Source of the DNA: Eubacteriales bacterium | GTDB lineage: Bacteria; Bacillota; Clostridia; Christensenellales; CAG-138 | DNA: 64,000 nt | Assembly (NCBI GenBank): GCA_021373115.1 | Contig: JAJFTI010000020.1 | Location: 120,370-184,369 of the forward strand | Direction: 5' to 3' | Shown here: positions 43,085 to 52,680 of the stretch, piece after piece | How positions within the stretch are numbered: the first letter of the stretch is position 1 | Layout of the letters: every line of letters begins with the position of its first letter | The notes under the pieces: generated by a model | What the model saw: only the letters and a program-made list of their open reading frames with translations | Told to the model about the DNA's origin: nothing | Databases searched by the model: none | Translations under genes and position numbers: made by a program

Positions 43085-43387
43085 TTACTCCTTTTGCTTT
43101 GCGCGGTCCAGCAGGAGACGGTATCCTCCCGCGCCGTATTCCAAACAGCGGTTCACCCGGCTGATCGTAGCGGTGGAGGCGTTGTAGCGGTGCGATATCT
43201 CCTGATAGGTTACGCCTGCGTCAAGCTGGCGGGCAACCTGCCAGCGCTGCGCAATTGCCTGAAGTTCGTTAATGGTGCACATATCTTCGAAAAAACGATA
43301 GCATTCCGAAAGATCCCGCAGGGAAAGGATTGCGTGAAATACGTCGTCCAGCTCGGGACTTTTCATCCTGGATTCATATGCGTCCAT
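43085..43387 (-). CDS. YerC/TrpR-like DNA-binding protein
   Basis: 100 residues from MDAYESRMKSPELDD at 43387 after AAAGGTG. The helix-turn-helix ARQLDAGVTYQEISHRYNASTATISRVNRCLEYG matches the YerC/YecD branch of the TrpR superfamily. It is co-directional with rqcH and likely co-transcribed. Ligand and operator are unknown; unlike TrpR it need not sense tryptophan. Confidence 0.92.
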   Translation of the reverse strand: MDAYESRMKSPELDDVFHAILSLRDLSECYRFFEDMCTINELQAIAQRWQVARQLDAGVTYQEISHRYNASTATISRVNRCLEYGAGGYRLLLDRAKQKE

Positions 43388-43527
43388 ACACGGCACACCT
43401 TTCAAATCGGATTTTCAGCCGGATTTCCCGGCATGACCGGAAGAGAAACGCGGATGGAGCGGATGAAGTTCCAAGTTCGCATCCACAGGATTATTCTATT
43501 CGCTTTCACGCTGGAAAGCAAGAAAAA

Positions 43528-43552
43528 CGGGCACACCGTTAGGATGTGCCCG
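43528..43552 (-). terminator. Terminator after rpsT
   Basis: CGGGCACA (43528-43535) pairs with TGTGCCCG (43545-43552); on the minus strand a TTTTTCTT run follows. Confidence 0.9.
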
Positions 43553-43573
43553 AATTGGAAAAGACCGAAGGGG

Positions 43574-43837
43574 TTATTGCGCAGCGGCGCGCTTTTTGGC
43601 CATTTGCGCCTTTTTGCGGGCGGCAGCATTCTTGTGGATCATGCCCTTCGCGGCTGCATGGTCAACCGTGCTGACGGCTGCTAAATACGCTTTATCGCTT
43701 GCTGCGGCGTCCCCGGACTGCAGCGCTTCATCAAAACGGCGGATGGTCGTCTTCATTTCCGAAGTGGCCATACGGTTGCGAAGATTCTGCTTTTCGGTAA
43801 TCTTTACGCGCTTCATAGCGGATTTGATATTTGCCAA
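43574..43837 (-). CDS. rpsT: 30S ribosomal protein S20, TTG start
   Basis: 87 residues, highly basic, with MANIKSAMKRVKITEKQNLRNR and DHAAAKGMIHKNAAARKKAQMAKK. The codon at the universal S20 start is TTG (43837-43835), with GGGGGTG seven bases upstream; no ATG lies nearby. E. coli rpsT also starts with TTG and uses it in autogenous control, so the weak codon here may be meaningful. It is a single-gene unit with its own promoter and terminator. Confidence 0.96.
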   Translation of the reverse strand: MANIKSAMKRVKITEKQNLRNRMATSEMKTTIRRFDEALQSGDAAASDKAYLAAVSTVDHAAAKGMIHKNAAARKKAQMAKKRAAAQ

Positions 43838-43885
43838 AACAATTCACCCCCTGTATCAGTCTCTGATTTCACTCGAACAGATGAA

Positions 43886-43914
43886 AGTTTAGCATACACA
43901 ATCGAACAATGCAA
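43886..43914 (-). promoter_or_regulatory. Promoter of rpsT
   Basis: Minus-strand TTGCAT (43914-43909), 17-base spacer, TAAACT (43891-43886) preceded by TGC as an extended -10. The rest of the 354-base space up to groES holds the groESL promoter and CIRCE and no gene. Confidence 0.75.
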
Positions 43915-44084
43915 GCATTAAATTCGCTGTTTACCCGAAACGAGACTTACGATTCATTAACAGGATCATTTGCCGGAAGAAATACTCGCCGCAAAAGGGC
44001 GCGGCAACGCGTATGCGCAGCATACTGTCCCGTGGATTCCTTCGGATTCCGGGTACTTTTCACATTTTCGTTGCATTTTCAAAG

Positions 44085-44112
44085 TTGACTATAACGGCAT
44101 ACGTGGTATAAT
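44085..44112 (+). promoter_or_regulatory. groESL promoter
   Basis: TTGACT (44085-44090), 16-base spacer, TGGTATAAT extended -10 (TATAAT 44107-44112). The start point falls just ahead of the CIRCE operator, as in other HrcA-controlled groESL operons. Confidence 0.88.
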
Positions 44113-44123
44113 AATTTTTGTGA

Positions 44124-44150
44124 TTAGCACTCAACAAAACAGAGTGCTAA
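44124..44150. promoter_or_regulatory. CIRCE operator (HrcA binding site)
   Basis: TTAGCACTC, nine bases, GAGTGCTAA: a perfect match to CIRCE. HrcA binds it and represses groESL until heat or unfolded protein ties up GroEL. The hrcA gene is not in this window. Confidence 0.98.
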
Positions 44151-44191
44151 CAAATCAAAAGCAAACGAAACAAACAGGAGGCGTTTATCGT

Positions 44192-46124
<1,933 letters not shown>

Positions 46125-46140
46125 GCCAAGAACGACGAAA

Positions 46141-46166
46141 GAGAGCGCGGAGCAATTCGCGCTCTC
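46141..46166 (+). terminator. groESL terminator
   Basis: GAGAGCGCG (46141-46149) and CGCGCTCTC (46158-46166), followed by five T and GACTTTT. Confidence 0.92.
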
Positions 46167-46380
46167 TTTTTGACTTTTCGTTAATATCTGAGGTGGGGCA
46201 TTAGACGAAGGGAAACCGGGTTTCCGTCAATAGTAAGGGAGGAATCGTATGGTAAGCGTAATATTGAAATGAAAATGCAAAGTTTTTTCAATACTGCTTG
46301 TACCTAGAATACGAAAAAGGAAATGAGTGAGCCTAATTTTCCGATGATATATTGGCGGCCAGGCAAGATGCTTAACGAAT
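46167..46380. other. AT-rich intergenic stretch, no gene seen
   Basis: About 210 bases between the groESL terminator and the small orphan gene. Only tiny frames are present, one of 23 codons at 46323-46394, whose purine site is too close to its ATG. I see no repeat or RNA. Confidence 0.4.
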
Positions 46381-46725
46381 TTACATTATGCTGAAATGTG
46401 ATATAAGCATTAGACGGATATGCTCTAAGGCTTCTTTTGTTGCAATCGCGGGATCAAGAAGCGAAAGCAAGGAAGGCGTGCTGGATATCTGATCTAAGCA
46501 TAACTTAACCACTTCCAAATCGTTTGCAGTTGTTACAGAAGGGCGGGGAAAATGAACGAGTGCAAGAAGAATCGATTGATAGGATTCGCTGTTTTTTTCA
46601 GAAGCGCGCAGGCAGGTTTTCAAAATCTCTTTTACTAAATAAACATCCTGCTTGGAAAAGCAATTCAACTGCGTTTTCCACAAACGTGCGACAGAACGAC
46701 GAAGCTGTAATTCATAATAGCACAT
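46381..46725 (-). CDS. Small AT-rich hypothetical protein
   Basis: 114 residues from MCYYELQLRRSVARLW at 46725; AAAGGA lies nine bases upstream and a consensus-like promoter stands further up. It looks all-helical, with no signal, membrane segment or metal motif, and a Cys at residue 2. I do not recognise a family. It is AT-richer than its neighbours and is isolated between the groESL terminator and the aconitase-X operon terminator, which fits a recently gained or lineage-specific gene. Confidence 0.6.
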   Translation of the reverse strand: MCYYELQLRRSVARLWKTQLNCFSKQDVYLVKEILKTCLRASEKNSESYQSILLALVHFPRPSVTTANDLEVVKLCLDQISSTPSLLSLLDPAIATKEALEHIRLMLISHFSIM

Positions 46726-46765
46726 GATTCCAATTCCTTTCGAAGCGACATTGCTGATGGTCAAC

Positions 46766-46794
46766 ATTATACATCTTTAATCAGTGTCTGACAA
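46766..46794 (-). promoter_or_regulatory. Promoter of the small orphan gene
   Basis: Minus-strand TTGTCA (46794-46789), 17-base spacer, TGTATAAT extended -10 (TATAAT 46771-46766). Start point about 35 bases ahead of the ATG. Confidence 0.75.
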
Positions 46795-46812
46795 TAAAAG
46801 ATGGTGTTAAAC

Positions 46813-46847
46813 AAAAGCGCTGTAAATTATAAATTTACAGCGCTTTT
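46813..46847. terminator. Terminator after the aconitase-X operon
   Basis: A perfect 16-pair stem (46813-46828 with 46832-46847) and three-base loop. On the minus strand it ends in TTTTGTTT after the small aconitase-X subunit gene. Confidence 0.85.
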
Positions 46848-46860
46848 ACAAAAACCAATA

Positions 46861-47304
46861 TCAGTCTACAATAACTGTTCCGTCTTTTTTGACCGTCACC
46901 TTCGCACCGGTTTGCACGGCGGCGAGGAACTCGTCGCCCAGCGTATCGACTACGGGCATGGAAACGTCCGTCCAGACGTCCGCGAGGATTGCGCCCGCCG
47001 CGGCAAGCGAATCGATGGGCTTGCTAAACAGCAGGCAGGCCGGCTGCTGCCCGAGCGCCGCCGCGCAGAAGAGCACCATGCCGCCGGTGGTGGAGCCGAT
47101 GGTCTGCGGCAGGCAGAGCGCCGCGCCGTGCATTGGCTTTTCGTAGATATCCGGGTTGTTTTGGTCGGAGCATTTCGCGGCCTTGTCCTTAAACATCAGC
47201 GCTTTTTGAAAGCTCGCGAGCGTGTTGAACCCTTTGCGGGAGACCAGCGCCGTTGCGGAGGCGTTTCCGGGGACGACCGCGCGCCCCTGAAAGGTCTTTG
47301 CCAT
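46861..47304 (-). CDS. Aconitase-X small (swivelling) subunit
   Basis: 147 residues from MAKTFQGRAVVPGNASA at 47304 behind GGGGGG. This is the DUF126 swivel domain: GRAVVPG start, GSTTGGMVLFCAAALGQQPACLLF where the family has its Ser-rich active loop, and VVDTLGDEF. With the large subunit, one base apart, it forms an aconitase-X dehydratase. Known members dehydrate mevalonate-5-phosphate (archaea) or cis-3-hydroxyproline (bacteria). The active loop reads GSTTGG instead of GSSSAS-like, so this is a divergent branch. Substrate unknown. Confidence 0.88.
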   Translation of the reverse strand: MAKTFQGRAVVPGNASATALVSRKGFNTLASFQKALMFKDKAAKCSDQNNPDIYEKPMHGAALCLPQTIGSTTGGMVLFCAAALGQQPACLLFSKPIDSLAAAGAILADVWTDVSMPVVDTLGDEFLAAVQTGAKVTVKKDGTVIVD

Positions 47305-47305
47305 A

Positions 47306-48583
47306 TCAGTTGCCCCCCTTTGAGAGAATAGCAAGAATTTCGGCGTCGGTATGATACCGTGCGCTCGTATAGGTGCGAAGTTTGTTCGAGTTCGTAACGA
47401 CCGGCATCTTGCCGCAGAGCGGGTTGTTCATGTACATAAGCGGGCAGATGTAGGAGAGGACAACGCCCATGCCGCAGAGCTTCTGATAATCGGGTGTCTT
47501 CTCAAATTCACGCTGCACCGCGACGGGCGAGGTGAACACGGTTGGAACCGCAACCTTCTTGCGACCTTCCTTTGCCAGCGCTTCGGAGAGCGCGTTTGTC
47601 CAGTCGTGCAACTGCTTGAGTGAAAGATGCGGACAGCCGACGAAGCAAAGCTTCGGGGTTGCGTTTACGTCCTTCCACATAACGGGATAACTCTGCTTGA
47701 CACGTTCAAGCTCCGCGTCGTCAACGATATATGTCTTCGCGTTTTTAGCAATCAGCTTTTCGCCAAGCTCCACCGCCTCCGGCGTAAGACCGTCGATGTG
47801 GTAGAGCCCGACCGCGCCGTTGCTCGCCGTCGCCGCGCCAAAGTCCTTGAGATAGGCGGTTGCGTCGTCGTTCAGCTCGGTGCCGATGAACTTGCTTAGA
47901 CCTTTGACGTAAGGAACATCTTCCATAACCTTCATGCCGATTGCGCTGCCGAGGATCTGCGCCTCCGGTTTACTGGTCGTCTTGACTTCGACAATCCAGG
48001 TGGCTCTCCGCCCTTCATCGGTTAGGAAACCGAAGTAGGGGACAAATCCTGCGATGCTTCCAAAGAGCTCCAGAATGCCGCTGTTGCGGTTGCAGCGAGC
48101 GCCGAGCACACTGTTTGCGTAGACCACGGCGCTGCTTTCCGCCCAGCTCAGCACTTCACCTTTTTTCGGTTTGTTGCCAACCTCGTCCATGTAGCAGGCG
48201 CAGGTGAAGGAGTCCTCGCTGAGCAGACCCAGCGTCTGCAACTGCTTTTCATAGCTCTCCTGCTTGGAATACATCACCTTAAAAAACAGATCCTGCAGCA
48301 GATTCTTCGGCACGTTTGGATCGAGCGGACGCGGGTCTGCGGAGAACTTCTGACCCGAGAGCACGCCGCTGTCGATCAGCTGATCCATCAGGGCATAGAC
48401 CGGTTTCATTACGGAGAGGCCGAAGCTCGTAACCAGATGGCCGCAGCCGCCGGTGACGGGTACCATCTTCTCGGCGCCAAAGGTTTCGCCGTACATTACG
48501 AGGGTCTTCATGACCTTCGCCATGGTTTCACCTTTTTCGCCGTTGAGTAGAGCCTGTTGTTCGGGCGTAAGCGTCATTGCCAT
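47306..48583 (-). CDS. Aconitase-X large catalytic subunit
   Basis: 425 residues of the DUF521 family, an Fe-S hydro-lyase. Conserved blocks: TCACYMDEVGNKPKKGE (usually TCTPY..GN.P..GE), WAESSAVVYANSVLGARCNRNSG (near 150-170) and CFVGCPHLSLKQL (near 322). Candidate cluster cysteines are those in TCACY, GARCNR and FVGCPH. Substitutions in the CTPY and GARTN motifs set it apart from the hydroxyproline and mevalonate enzymes. It starts 15 bases after the reductase stop, so the three genes are one message. Likely reaction: removal of water from a hydroxy acid; the acid is not known. Confidence 0.88.
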   Translation of the reverse strand: MAMTLTPEQQALLNGEKGETMAKVMKTLVMYGETFGAEKMVPVTGGCGHLVTSFGLSVMKPVYALMDQLIDSGVLSGQKFSADPRPLDPNVPKNLLQDLFFKVMYSKQESYEKQLQTLGLLSEDSFTCACYMDEVGNKPKKGEVLSWAESSAVVYANSVLGARCNRNSGILELFGSIAGFVPYFGFLTDEGRRATWIVEVKTTSKPEAQILGSAIGMKVMEDVPYVKGLSKFIGTELNDDATAYLKDFGAATASNGAVGLYHIDGLTPEAVELGEKLIAKNAKTYIVDDAELERVKQSYPVMWKDVNATPKLCFVGCPHLSLKQLHDWTNALSEALAKEGRKKVAVPTVFTSPVAVQREFEKTPDYQKLCGMGVVLSYICPLMYMNNPLCGKMPVVTNSNKLRTYTSARYHTDAEILAILSKGGN

Positions 48584-48598
48584 ATCGATTTCGCCTCC

Positions 48599-50881
48599 TT
48601 AAATGCGGGTCGCCAGCGCGTATGCCGCGCGGCAGGCCTCGAGTACGCGCCCGGCGGAGAAACTGTCGCCAATGTTATACAGTTCCGGTGCAACGTGCTG
48701 CTTCTGGCCGTCGAGATAAGCCGCGTCGTCCGGCTTGCCGCCCATGGCGAGCACGACAAGGTCGGCTTCCAGCTCCACACGCTTTGGCACGTTACCGAGC
48801 TTCGGCGCGAGCGGGTTTTCGATGTTTTCCGGCAGAATCGGCGCCCAGGTATTGTAGGGATTCGGCACGTTCTTGTGCATATTCTTCTCAATCACAACGT
48901 GCTTTTCATCAAATTCCTTCACCGTTGCGCAGTTGATCAGCTCTACGCCCTGATCCTTGAGGTAGTGGATGATGTGTCCGCGGTTTGCCGTACAGGTTCC
49001 CTTCATGAAGTAAGGAAGCATTTCGACGACTTTAATTTTGCGATCGTCCTTTTCGTAAGCAAGCCAGTAAGCTGTTTCACACCCGACTACGCCGCCGCCG
49101 ACGACCACGATGTTCTTCGCGTCGCCCAGCAGCGCGTCGTTCACGAGCAGGTCGGTAGCTTCCACATGCGGAATCTTGTCGAGGCCGGAGAACTTCGGTG
49201 TTCCGCTCTTCGTGCCGATTGCGTAGACCACCGCGTCGTATTTTTTCGCTTTCAGCGAGTCTGCGGTCACTTCGGTGTTGAGATGCACGTCGAGATCGTA
49301 TGCTTTCTCAGCGGCCTTCAGCTCGTTTTCTAGATAGAGCAGATAGTTTCGAATGTCGTATTTGATGCGCGGCACACTGCCGGGCACGATCTTGCCGCCG
49401 ATGCGTCCGGTCTTTTCGTAAAGATCGACCTTATGACCGCGCCGTGCCGCCATGGTGGCAAACAGAACGCCCGCCGGACCCGCGCCAACCACGGCGATCT
49501 TCTTTTTCAACTCGGCAGGGTTGATTGCCTCCGGCAGTATCTCTTCAAAGCCGGTGCGCGGGTTCACCGCGCACTGCGGATGGCCGCCGTCCACGAACTC
49601 GTTGATGCAGCCCTCCTGACAGCCGATGCAGGGGCGGATGGAGGAAACCTTGCCCGCGTAAGCCTTATTCGGCCATTCCGGATCGGCGAGCAGCGGGCGG
49701 CCGAGCATGATCATATCGCACATATCGTCGCGCAGCGCTTTTTCCGCCAGATCGGGGTAGCCGAGCTTGCCGACGGCGACGACGGGAACGGGAAGTCCTG
49801 CGTTGCTGACGACTTTGCGTTCTTCGAAACGTTCCTTCACAAGCTTGCTGACGTCCAGGAAGCAGCCCGCGGGCATACCGGCCGGCGGATGCGGCAGCCA
49901 CCAGTTATCGTAGCAGCCAAGGTCCACGTCGAACATATCCACGCCAGCCTTGACCAGATTGACCATATAGTCGAGTGTCTGCTCAATCGTTCGGCCATTC
50001 TTAAACTTCCGCAGCGCTTTCTCGTTCATTCCCTCCTCGCCGTAGGTTTCATTCAGCGCGAGAGAGAGGTCGATGCGGTACATAATCGGGTACTTCGGGC
50101 CGCCGCGATGACGCATTTCCTTGACAATGTCAATGCCGAAGCGCTGCCAGTCGGAATACTTGCCGAGCTTGCGGCGGTTGAAAGCCGGATTGGTCAGCTG
50201 TTCGAGCAGGTAACCTTCGTGACCGTGCAGATATACGCCGTCGAGACCCGAGGCCTTTGCGTCCGCCGTGGCCTGGCCGGCGTTCTTGATGATCTTGTGG
50301 AGCTTTCCGCCGGAGAGCGGCATGCAGGGGATTTCCGAAATATAGAAGTTCGGATTCAGCGAAGCGGAAACGGGGAACTTTAGCTGCGTGATCAGGCACT
50401 GGGGATTGCCGACGCGGCCGAGACCCGGTGTCAGCTGAACGAAGATGCGCGCGCCGTAATTATGGCAGCCCTGCGCGAGATCGCGCCAGCCGGATAATAC
50501 CGTGCGGCTGCGGTCGATGCGAGGGAAATAGGAAAGATTGCCCAGTTCCGTAATGGAATGATCAATCCCGTAGCTGATCGGAATCAGTCCCGTCGTGATC
50601 AGGCCGACGCCGCCTTTCGCGCGCGCAAAGAAATACTGCTGCATCTTTGCGTTGGGACGCCCCGTTTCTTCGGCCATGTCGATGTTGCCCATGGGCGCCA
50701 TAACGAGACGGTTTTTCAATGTTACGGAGTTTACGCGGATGGGGGAGAATAAGTGGTCGTAAGGGTAGAGTTCGCTCGTCATTTCGGCGGATCCGCCCGC
50801 GCGGTTGTAGTTATCCGCGGCGCAGATCCAGTTGCCGTAGTTGTCTACGAGCTGTTGTACGAATGCGTCTTTCTTCAGCAT
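48599..50881 (-). CDS. Old-yellow-enzyme type Fe-S flavoprotein reductase (2-enoate reductase family)
   Basis: 760 residues. An N-terminal FMN TIM barrel (about 38-400, LFSPIRVNSVTLKNRLVMAPMGN, and HGHEGYLLEQLTNP with active-site His) is followed by a 4Fe-4S motif CIGCQEGCINEF...CAVNP (C-x2-C-x3-C-x11-C, near 420-438), an FAD domain (VVGAGPAGVLFATMAARRGHKVDLYEK) and an NAD(P)H domain (IVVVGGGVVGCETAYWLA). Such enzymes (2,4-dienoyl-CoA and 2-enoate reductases, BaiCD) reduce activated C=C bonds. A 33-residue extension precedes the barrel; a start at 50782 is possible. It heads the operon with aconitase X. Confidence 0.92.
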   Translation of the reverse strand: MLKKDAFVQQLVDNYGNWICAADNYNRAGGSAEMTSELYPYDHLFSPIRVNSVTLKNRLVMAPMGNIDMAEETGRPNAKMQQYFFARAKGGVGLITTGLIPISYGIDHSITELGNLSYFPRIDRSRTVLSGWRDLAQGCHNYGARIFVQLTPGLGRVGNPQCLITQLKFPVSASLNPNFYISEIPCMPLSGGKLHKIIKNAGQATADAKASGLDGVYLHGHEGYLLEQLTNPAFNRRKLGKYSDWQRFGIDIVKEMRHRGGPKYPIMYRIDLSLALNETYGEEGMNEKALRKFKNGRTIEQTLDYMVNLVKAGVDMFDVDLGCYDNWWLPHPPAGMPAGCFLDVSKLVKERFEERKVVSNAGLPVPVVAVGKLGYPDLAEKALRDDMCDMIMLGRPLLADPEWPNKAYAGKVSSIRPCIGCQEGCINEFVDGGHPQCAVNPRTGFEEILPEAINPAELKKKIAVVGAGPAGVLFATMAARRGHKVDLYEKTGRIGGKIVPGSVPRIKYDIRNYLLYLENELKAAEKAYDLDVHLNTEVTADSLKAKKYDAVVYAIGTKSGTPKFSGLDKIPHVEATDLLVNDALLGDAKNIVVVGGGVVGCETAYWLAYEKDDRKIKVVEMLPYFMKGTCTANRGHIIHYLKDQGVELINCATVKEFDEKHVVIEKNMHKNVPNPYNTWAPILPENIENPLAPKLGNVPKRVELEADLVVLAMGGKPDDAAYLDGQKQHVAPELYNIGDSFSAGRVLEACRAAYALATRI

Positions 50882-50963
50882 GAATATCCCTCGCTTTCGA
50901 TTATGAATTTATAAAGAGGAAAGATTAGATATCAATCATACTGTATCAAATAGAAGAAAGGGA

Positions 50964-50981
50964 ATCAAGAAATTGCTTGAT
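50964..50981. promoter_or_regulatory. Symmetric site upstream of the reductase operon
   Basis: ATCAAG-AAATTG-CTTGAT, six-base arms with a six-base centre, about 85 bases ahead of the reductase start. Suitable as a dimer regulator operator. No regulator gene is adjacent. Confidence 0.4.
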
Positions 50982-51298
50982 AGAATTGGTTACAAACGAA
51001 CCCCTTTGTTCCGGGCAGGATTATATAGAATGTTATAACCGAACCCCCGGTGAAAACGGTGCGCATCATCAAGCGCTGTCATTGGGGGATTTCCGCATAC
51101 CGCAAAACCCGATCCGAAATACCGGGTCTGCGGCAAGCATGTGGGAATACGACTGTATTCTTGTGAAATTGTTGAAAACACGACTGTATGACAGCAAAGG
51201 ATATGTTGATTCCGAATTCAATTTCCGTTAGAATCATACGGTTGCCGCGAAAGAAGCCGATGTGCGTATCCACGTTTGGTTTTTTTCACGGTGAATGT

Positions 51299-51304
51299 TA
51301 TAAT
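51299..51304 (+). promoter_or_regulatory. -10 box six bases before the DUF512 ATG
   Basis: TATAAT, then GAAATT, then ATG at 51311. Same geometry as at rdgB. No ribosome site precedes the ATG. A start at 51326 with a weak GGAAAG site is an alternative. Confidence 0.6.
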
Positions 51305-51310
51305 GAAATT

Positions 51311-52624
51311 ATGGAAAGTATGCGTATGATCCAACAAGTTATCAGCGATGTACTCCCCGGTTCTCCGGCGGAGCGTGCTGGATTGCAGCCCGGAGATGCG
51401 TTGCTCGCGATCAATGGAGAGCCGGTCGTTGACCTGATCGATTACGAGGGGTTGACCGCCTGCGAGCATCTGACGCTTGACGTTTTAAAAAGGAACGCAG
51501 AGCGGGAGATCATCGAACTCGAAAAGGACGATTACGAGCCGCTGGGCCTATCGTTTGCAACAAGTCTGATGAGCGCGATGCGCACCTGCAAAAACCACTG
51601 CGTATTTTGCTTTATCGACCAAATGCCAAAGGGCGTTCGAACCAGTTTGCATGTCAAGGACGACGACTGGCGCATGTCGTTCATCATGGGAAATTACGTA
51701 ACCCTGACGAATCTGGACGACCGCGAACTAGACCGCATCCTGCGCCGAAGGGTCAGCCCGCTGTATATTTCCCTGCATGCAAGCGATCCGGACGTGCGCC
51801 GCGCCATGATGAATAATCCCGCCGCTGGCGATATCGTTCAGCAGCTGAAGCGCCTTGCGGAAGCAAACCTGACGTTTCACCTGCAGATCGTGCTCTGCCC
51901 GGGCATCAACGACGGAGAAGTGCTCCGCCGCTCGATTGCCGATATGCTCGCGCTGTATCCCTATGCGCAGTCGCTCGCGGTTGTGCCGGTCGGGTTGACG
52001 CGCTATCGGGAGGGGTTATTCCCGCTTCGCGGCTATACGCCGGAGGAAGCAAGCGCACTCATCGATGAAATTGAGGCTTTGCAGGATCAAATCTGGAAAA
52101 AACACTGCACCAGGTTCGTATTTCCGGCGGACGAATGGTATACGATGTCCGGCAGGCCGCTGCCCCCTTATGAAAGCTATGAGGACTTTTCTCAGATTGA
52201 AAACGGTGTCGGTTTGCTACGCCTGTTTGAAGGCGAAATGCTCGACGCGCTGAACGGCAGAAAACCGCTGACCGAACCGAAGCGATTCCGGATGGCGGGC
52301 GGCGTTTCCGCCGAGCCGTTCTTTCGGGAATCCTACAAGCGATTGCTTCCGTTTGGGATTACGATTGAAACAAGCGCCATTCGGAACCGGTATTTCGGTG
52401 AAAGCGTTACCGTTGGCGGGCTTGTTACCGGCGGCGATCTCATAGACCAGTTAAAGGGAGCGGATTTTGGGCGCGCGCTCCTGATTCCGCGGGCGATGCT
52501 CAAGGCGGATGAAGAGATCTTTCTAGACGGCGTAACGAGGGAAGAGGCCGAAGAAGCGCTCGGCGTTCGAATAATACCGGTCGCGTCTGGCGAAGACCTC
52601 GTTGAAATTGTCTTTTCGGAATAA
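51311..52624 (+). CDS. DUF512 radical-SAM-like protein with PDZ domain
   Basis: 437 residues from 51311, or 432 from MIQQVISDVLPGSPAERAG at 51326. N-terminal PDZ-like segment (VLPGSPAERAGLQPGDALLAINGEPV) then a Fe-S motif CKNHCVFCFIDQMPKG (C-x3-C-x2-C) and SLHASDP block as in radical-SAM TIM barrels; the C-terminal half is the DUF512 domain. It lies directly upstream of der and plsY, a frequent order in clostridia. The reaction is unknown. Likely leaderless. Confidence 0.9.
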   Translation: MESMRMIQQVISDVLPGSPAERAGLQPGDALLAINGEPVVDLIDYEGLTACEHLTLDVLKRNAEREIIELEKDDYEPLGLSFATSLMSAMRTCKNHCVFCFIDQMPKGVRTSLHVKDDDWRMSFIMGNYVTLTNLDDRELDRILRRRVSPLYISLHASDPDVRRAMMNNPAAGDIVQQLKRLAEANLTFHLQIVLCPGINDGEVLRRSIADMLALYPYAQSLAVVPVGLTRYREGLFPLRGYTPEEASALIDEIEALQDQIWKKHCTRFVFPADEWYTMSGRPLPPYESYEDFSQIENGVGLLRLFEGEMLDALNGRKPLTEPKRFRMAGGVSAEPFFRESYKRLLPFGITIETSAIRNRYFGESVTVGGLVTGGDLIDQLKGADFGRALLIPRAMLKADEEIFLDGVTREEAEEALGVRIIPVASGEDLVEIVFSE

Positions 52625-52680
52625 GCAGAACGCTCCGTCCTGCCGCAGGGCAAAAGGGCGGAACAAATTAGGAGAACACG

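Larger units (their letters stand above)
50882..51310. other. 430-base divergent control region
   Basis: Space between the reductase operon and the DUF512 gene. It holds a symmetric site at 50964-50981 and the DUF512 -10 box at its right end. An 84-codon frame across it has no ribosome site or protein-like composition. No RNA or repeat is recognised in the central part. Confidence 0.5.

Noticed and set aside
46323..46394. 23-codon frame after groESL
   Set aside because: Purine run is only two bases from the ATG and the frame runs into the 3' end of the opposite gene; too little support.
50977..51231. 84-codon frame in the divergent control region
   Set aside because: No ATG with ribosome site, no protein-like pattern, and it crosses likely control sites.
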